From Stutzerimonas decontaminans (GTDB lineage: Bacteria > Pseudomonadota > Gammaproteobacteria > Pseudomonadales > Pseudomonadaceae): DNA of 64,000 nt. The notes beneath the pieces are model-generated. The model was not told the DNA's origin and searched no databases. It worked only from the letters and a program-made list of their open reading frames with translations. A program made the position numbers and the translations under genes. Shown piece after piece: positions 61,910 to 64,000 of this stretch; position 1 is the first letter of the stretch; each line of letters opens with the position of its first letter. The stretch lies in contig NZ_CP007509.1 of assembly GCF_000661915.1 (NCBI RefSeq), forward strand, positions 1,674,001-1,738,000, given 5' to 3'.

Positions 61910-62289
61910 CGCTTGCCAACTACCTAACCAGGCAGCTATTTCCATATCGTCGTCCGAGCAACGGGCGCGCTCAAGCTCCTGGTTTTATCATTACAAAGTA
62001 TGTGTCATTAGGTCGCTATCAAACCGTTGGTCAGCGATTACGTGGTACTTATTGCGCCTTAAATAGCGGCTATAGCTGCCATCGTGCGTCGAACCTGCCT
62101 ACGTCAACGCTGCGATATCGCACAGGGTGTTGATTTTAAGCTCGTTCTTTGGTCGCTAATTCACGCCATAAATTTGACTCAGTTCATTTTTTCATTAATC
62201 TACGCCCATCTGCCATGAGTGTGATCGCCGTTCTTCCATGGATGCGAGCGCAGGCTTTCTTTCAGCCTCTATAGAGCCCTATAAACAAG
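61910..62289. other. 380-base fleQ upstream region, A+T-richer than its surroundings
   Basis: No gene is visible. Possible control elements are TTTGA-N6-TCATT at 62173-62188 and TGTGA-N6-TTCTT at 62220-62235, both partial matches to CRP/Vfr sites (TGTGA-N6-TCACA). A TTGACT (62174-62179) could be a -35, but no good -10 follows at the right distance. P. aeruginosa fleQ is repressed by Vfr, so these sites are plausible. The 180 bases before fleQ contain runs such as CATTTTTTCATTAA, unusual here. Confidence 0.4.
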
Positions 62290-63759
62290 ATGTGGCGTGA
62301 AACCAAGATTTTGTTGATAGATGATGATCACGACCGCCGCCGCGACTTGGCAGTCATTCTGAATTTTCTCAGTGAAGATCATTTGGCTTGCTCCAGCAGC
62401 GAGTGGCAGGGCGCTGTCGCCGGTCTGGAATCCAGCCGCGTCGTCAATGGCGTTATGCTGGGTGATGTGTCCTCCAAAGGCGGAGCCGTCGAACTGATCA
62501 AGCAGATGGGCAAATGGGATGAAAATGTCCCACTGATGCTCATCGGCGAGCCAGCCCATGCCGACTGGCCGGACGATGTTCGCCGTCGAGTGCTCACCAG
62601 CCTGGAAATGCCGCCTAGCTATAACAAGCTGCTCGACTCCCTGCATCGCGCTCAGATTTATCGTGAAATGTACGATCAGGCCAAGTCCCGGGGTCGACAG
62701 CGCGAGCCCAATCTCTTTCGTAGCCTGGTCGGTACCAGTCGAGCGGTACAGCATGTCCGGCAGATGATGGAGCAGGTCGCTGATACGGAGGCTAGCGTAC
62801 TGATTCTTGGCGAATCCGGTACCGGCAAGGAAGTGGTCGCGCGAAATCTGCACTATCACTCGAAGCGGCGTCAGGGGCCCTTCGTGCCCGTCAACTGCGG
62901 GGCAATCCCGGCGGAGTTGCTGGAAAGCGAGCTCTTCGGCCACGAGAAGGGCGCCTTTACCGGGGCCATCACTGCACGTGCAGGCCGCTTCGAGCTTGCA
63001 GAAGGCGGCACGCTTTTTCTCGATGAAATCGGCGATATGCCGCTGCCCATGCAGGTCAAGCTGCTGCGGGTTTTGCAGGAGCGCACCTTCGAGCGAGTCG
63101 GCAGCAACCGCACGCAGAATGCCGATGTCCGTATCATCGCGGCGACGCATAAAGATTTGGAGAAGATGATCGAGGAGGGGACCTTCCGCGAGGATCTCTA
63201 CTACCGCTTGAATGTCTTCCCAATCGAGATGGCGCCACTACGGGAGCGTGTCGAAGATATTCCGCTGCTGATGAACGAGCTGATCTCGCGAATGGAGCAT
63301 GAAAAGCGCGGCTCTATCCGATTCAATTCAGCGGCAATCATGTCGCTGTGTCGGCACGATTGGCCGGGCAACGTCCGCGAGCTGGCGAATCTGGTGGAGC
63401 GCATGGCGATCATGCATCCCTATGGGGTCATCGGTGTGATGGAGCTGCCGAAGAAATTCCGCCACGTCGATGACGACGACGAGCAATACGCAACAAGCCT
63501 GCACGATGAAATGGAAGAGCGTGCAGCAATTAGCGCGCCCATGGTCGTACCCGAAGCGCAGGCGATGCTGCCGACCGAAGGGCTGGACCTCAAGGAGTAC
63601 CTCGGCAATCTGGAGCAGGGCCTTATTCATCAGGCTCTTGAAGACGCAGGCGGCGTGGTGGCTCGGGCCGCGGAACGGCTAAGGATTCGGCGGACCACGC
63701 TGGTCGAGAAAATGCGTAAGTACGGTATGAATCGTCGCGACGACGATATGGGCGACTAG
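62290..63759 (+). CDS. fleQ: Flagellar master regulator FleQ
   Basis: 489 residues. N-terminal degenerate receiver ([20 protein letters not shown]) in which Gly replaces the aligned phospho-Asp ([11 protein letters not shown], with an Asp one residue on). The central AAA+ domain has Walker A GESGTGKE, sigma-54 contact loop GAFTGAIT, Walker [14 protein letters not shown] and the arginine-finger segment [12 protein letters not shown]. The C-terminal helix-turn-helix is [20 protein letters not shown]. It is nearly identical to P. aeruginosa FleQ, which binds c-di-GMP and FleN and activates sigma-54 flagellar promoters. The Shine-Dalgarno before ATG 62290 is weak. Confidence 0.97.
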   Translation: MWRETKILLIDDDHDRRRDLAVILNFLSEDHLACSSSEWQGAVAGLESSRVVNGVMLGDVSSKGGAVELIKQMGKWDENVPLMLIGEPAHADWPDDVRRRVLTSLEMPPSYNKLLDSLHRAQIYREMYDQAKSRGRQREPNLFRSLVGTSRAVQHVRQMMEQVADTEASVLILGESGTGKEVVARNLHYHSKRRQGPFVPVNCGAIPAELLESELFGHEKGAFTGAITARAGRFELAEGGTLFLDEIGDMPLPMQVKLLRVLQERTFERVGSNRTQNADVRIIAATHKDLEKMIEEGTFREDLYYRLNVFPIEMAPLRERVEDIPLLMNELISRMEHEKRGSIRFNSAAIMSLCRHDWPGNVRELANLVERMAIMHPYGVIGVMELPKKFRHVDDDDEQYATSLHDEMEERAAISAPMVVPEAQAMLPTEGLDLKEYLGNLEQGLIHQALEDAGGVVARAAERLRIRRTTLVEKMRKYGMNRRDDDMGD

Positions 63760-63791
63760 CACGCTGCTAGGCGATTCTAAAAATGCGTTTC

Positions 63792-63823
63792 AAAAAAGGC
63801 CACCTGGATCAGGTGGCCTTTTT
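63792..63823. terminator. Intrinsic terminator after fleQ
   Basis: AAAAAAGGCCACCT-GGATC-AGGTGGCCTTTTT, a long perfect stem with a T-run, 32 bases beyond the fleQ stop. It separates fleQ from fleS. Confidence 0.92.
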
Positions 63824-63873
63824 CGTTTTGGCCTGGTCGTGTCGATGACGGGCGCTGGGAAGTGCTGAGTGGT

Positions 63874-63889
63874 GGGCACGAAGATTGCT
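63874..63889 (+). promoter_or_regulatory. Sigma-54 promoter of fleS(R)
   Basis: GGGCACG-AAGA-TTGCT matches the -24/-12 consensus except the first base, 44 bases before the GTG at 63933. In Pseudomonas fleSR is a direct FleQ/RpoN target. Confidence 0.85.
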
Positions 63890-63932
63890 GGTCCCCGTCA
63901 ACCGACTTTCTTTTGACAGGCGCAAGCGACCC

Positions 63933-64000
63933 GTGAATTCCGTCACCAAGCCATCCGAGAGTTCACTCGATGCCCCAGATGTGCTGGCGCTGACTCGATC
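63933..64000 (+). CDS. fleS: Probable start of flagellar sensor kinase FleS (runs off the window)
   Basis: Only 22 codons from a GTG are present (M-NSVTKPSESSLDAPDVLAL), open to the window edge. No domain can be seen. The call rests on position: directly after fleQ, behind a sigma-54 promoter, as fleSR is in other Pseudomonas. The start codon is tentative because the Shine-Dalgarno is weak. Confidence 0.55.
   Translation, partial: MNSVTKPSESSLDAPDVLALTR

Noticed and set aside
1..64000. Prophage, insertion sequence, defence island or biosynthetic cluster
   Set aside because: No transposase, integrase, capsid, toxin-antitoxin or synthase-like genes were found; nearly every gene belongs to a conserved Pseudomonas core family.

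Overview
This window is high-GC chromosomal DNA from a polarly flagellated gammaproteobacterium of the family Pseudomonadaceae. The gene content and order fit the Pseudomonas stutzeri (Stutzerimonas) group best. The evidence is a complete FleQ-type flagellar hierarchy (fleQ, the start of fleS, sigma-54 and sigma-28 promoters), flhF-fleN-fliA-cheYZAB-motCD-parA-parP-cheW in the Pseudomonas order, an etfBA/etfD divergon with a PsrA-type box, and a ccmABCDEFGHI operon. It is core genome: I see no tRNA, rRNA, insertion sequence, prophage or CRISPR array.

Layout. Bases 1-9,750 hold the end of a tatD nuclease gene, the aromatic amino acid permease aroP, a probable minus-strand small RNA (RgsA/P16-like), a class V aminotransferase divergent from a TetR regulator, an orphan radical SAM protein, two small conserved genes (a DUF4823 lipoprotein and a DUF1285 protein), and the electron-transfer flavoprotein genes etfD (minus) and etfBA (plus) around a shared control region. 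Bases 9,800-20,900 are a mixed region. It contains a three-gene periplasmic/lipoprotein operon (solute-binding protein, DUF4398 lipoprotein, OmpA-like lipoprotein), a MocR regulator with direct repeats upstream, a CHASE4-PAS-GGDEF-EAL c-di-GMP enzyme, pyrF, two oxidoreductases and a benE-type permease.

Bases 21,080-51,480 form one nearly continuous flagellar and chemotaxis locus. fliEFGHIJ builds the MS ring, switch and export ATPase. hsbA-hsbR-hptB is a partner-switch/phosphorelay module. fliK and fliLMNOPQR-flhB follow, then an embedded, oppositely oriented sodC. flhA-flhF-fleN-fliA comes next, then cheYZAB-motCD-parA-parP-cheW and a DUF2802 gene. Sigma-54 promoter sequences precede fliE, fliK, fliL and flhA. 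A sigma-28-like promoter lies between parA and parP. Bases 51,600-53,900 hold a rhodanese lipo/periplasmic-type protein and a convergent pair encoding a second FliK-like protein and a free-standing FlhB C-terminal domain.

Bases 54,030-61,000 are the complete system I cytochrome c maturation operon with many 4-base overlaps. A small lipoprotein gene follows. The window ends with an isolated fliT-like gene behind a perfect sigma-28 promoter, the master regulator fleQ with a long A+T-richer upstream region, and a sigma-54 promoter for fleS, which runs off the end. The flagellar genes thus form a regulatory loop within one window: FleQ with sigma-54 drives fleS and the early/middle operons, fliA encodes sigma-28, and sigma-28 promoters drive late genes such as fliT. 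No wholly novel system is evident. The most informative items are the sRNA, the promoter architecture, the FliK2/FlhB2 pair, the embedded sodC, the repeated CheA linker motif, and the uncharacterised lipoprotein and radical SAM genes.
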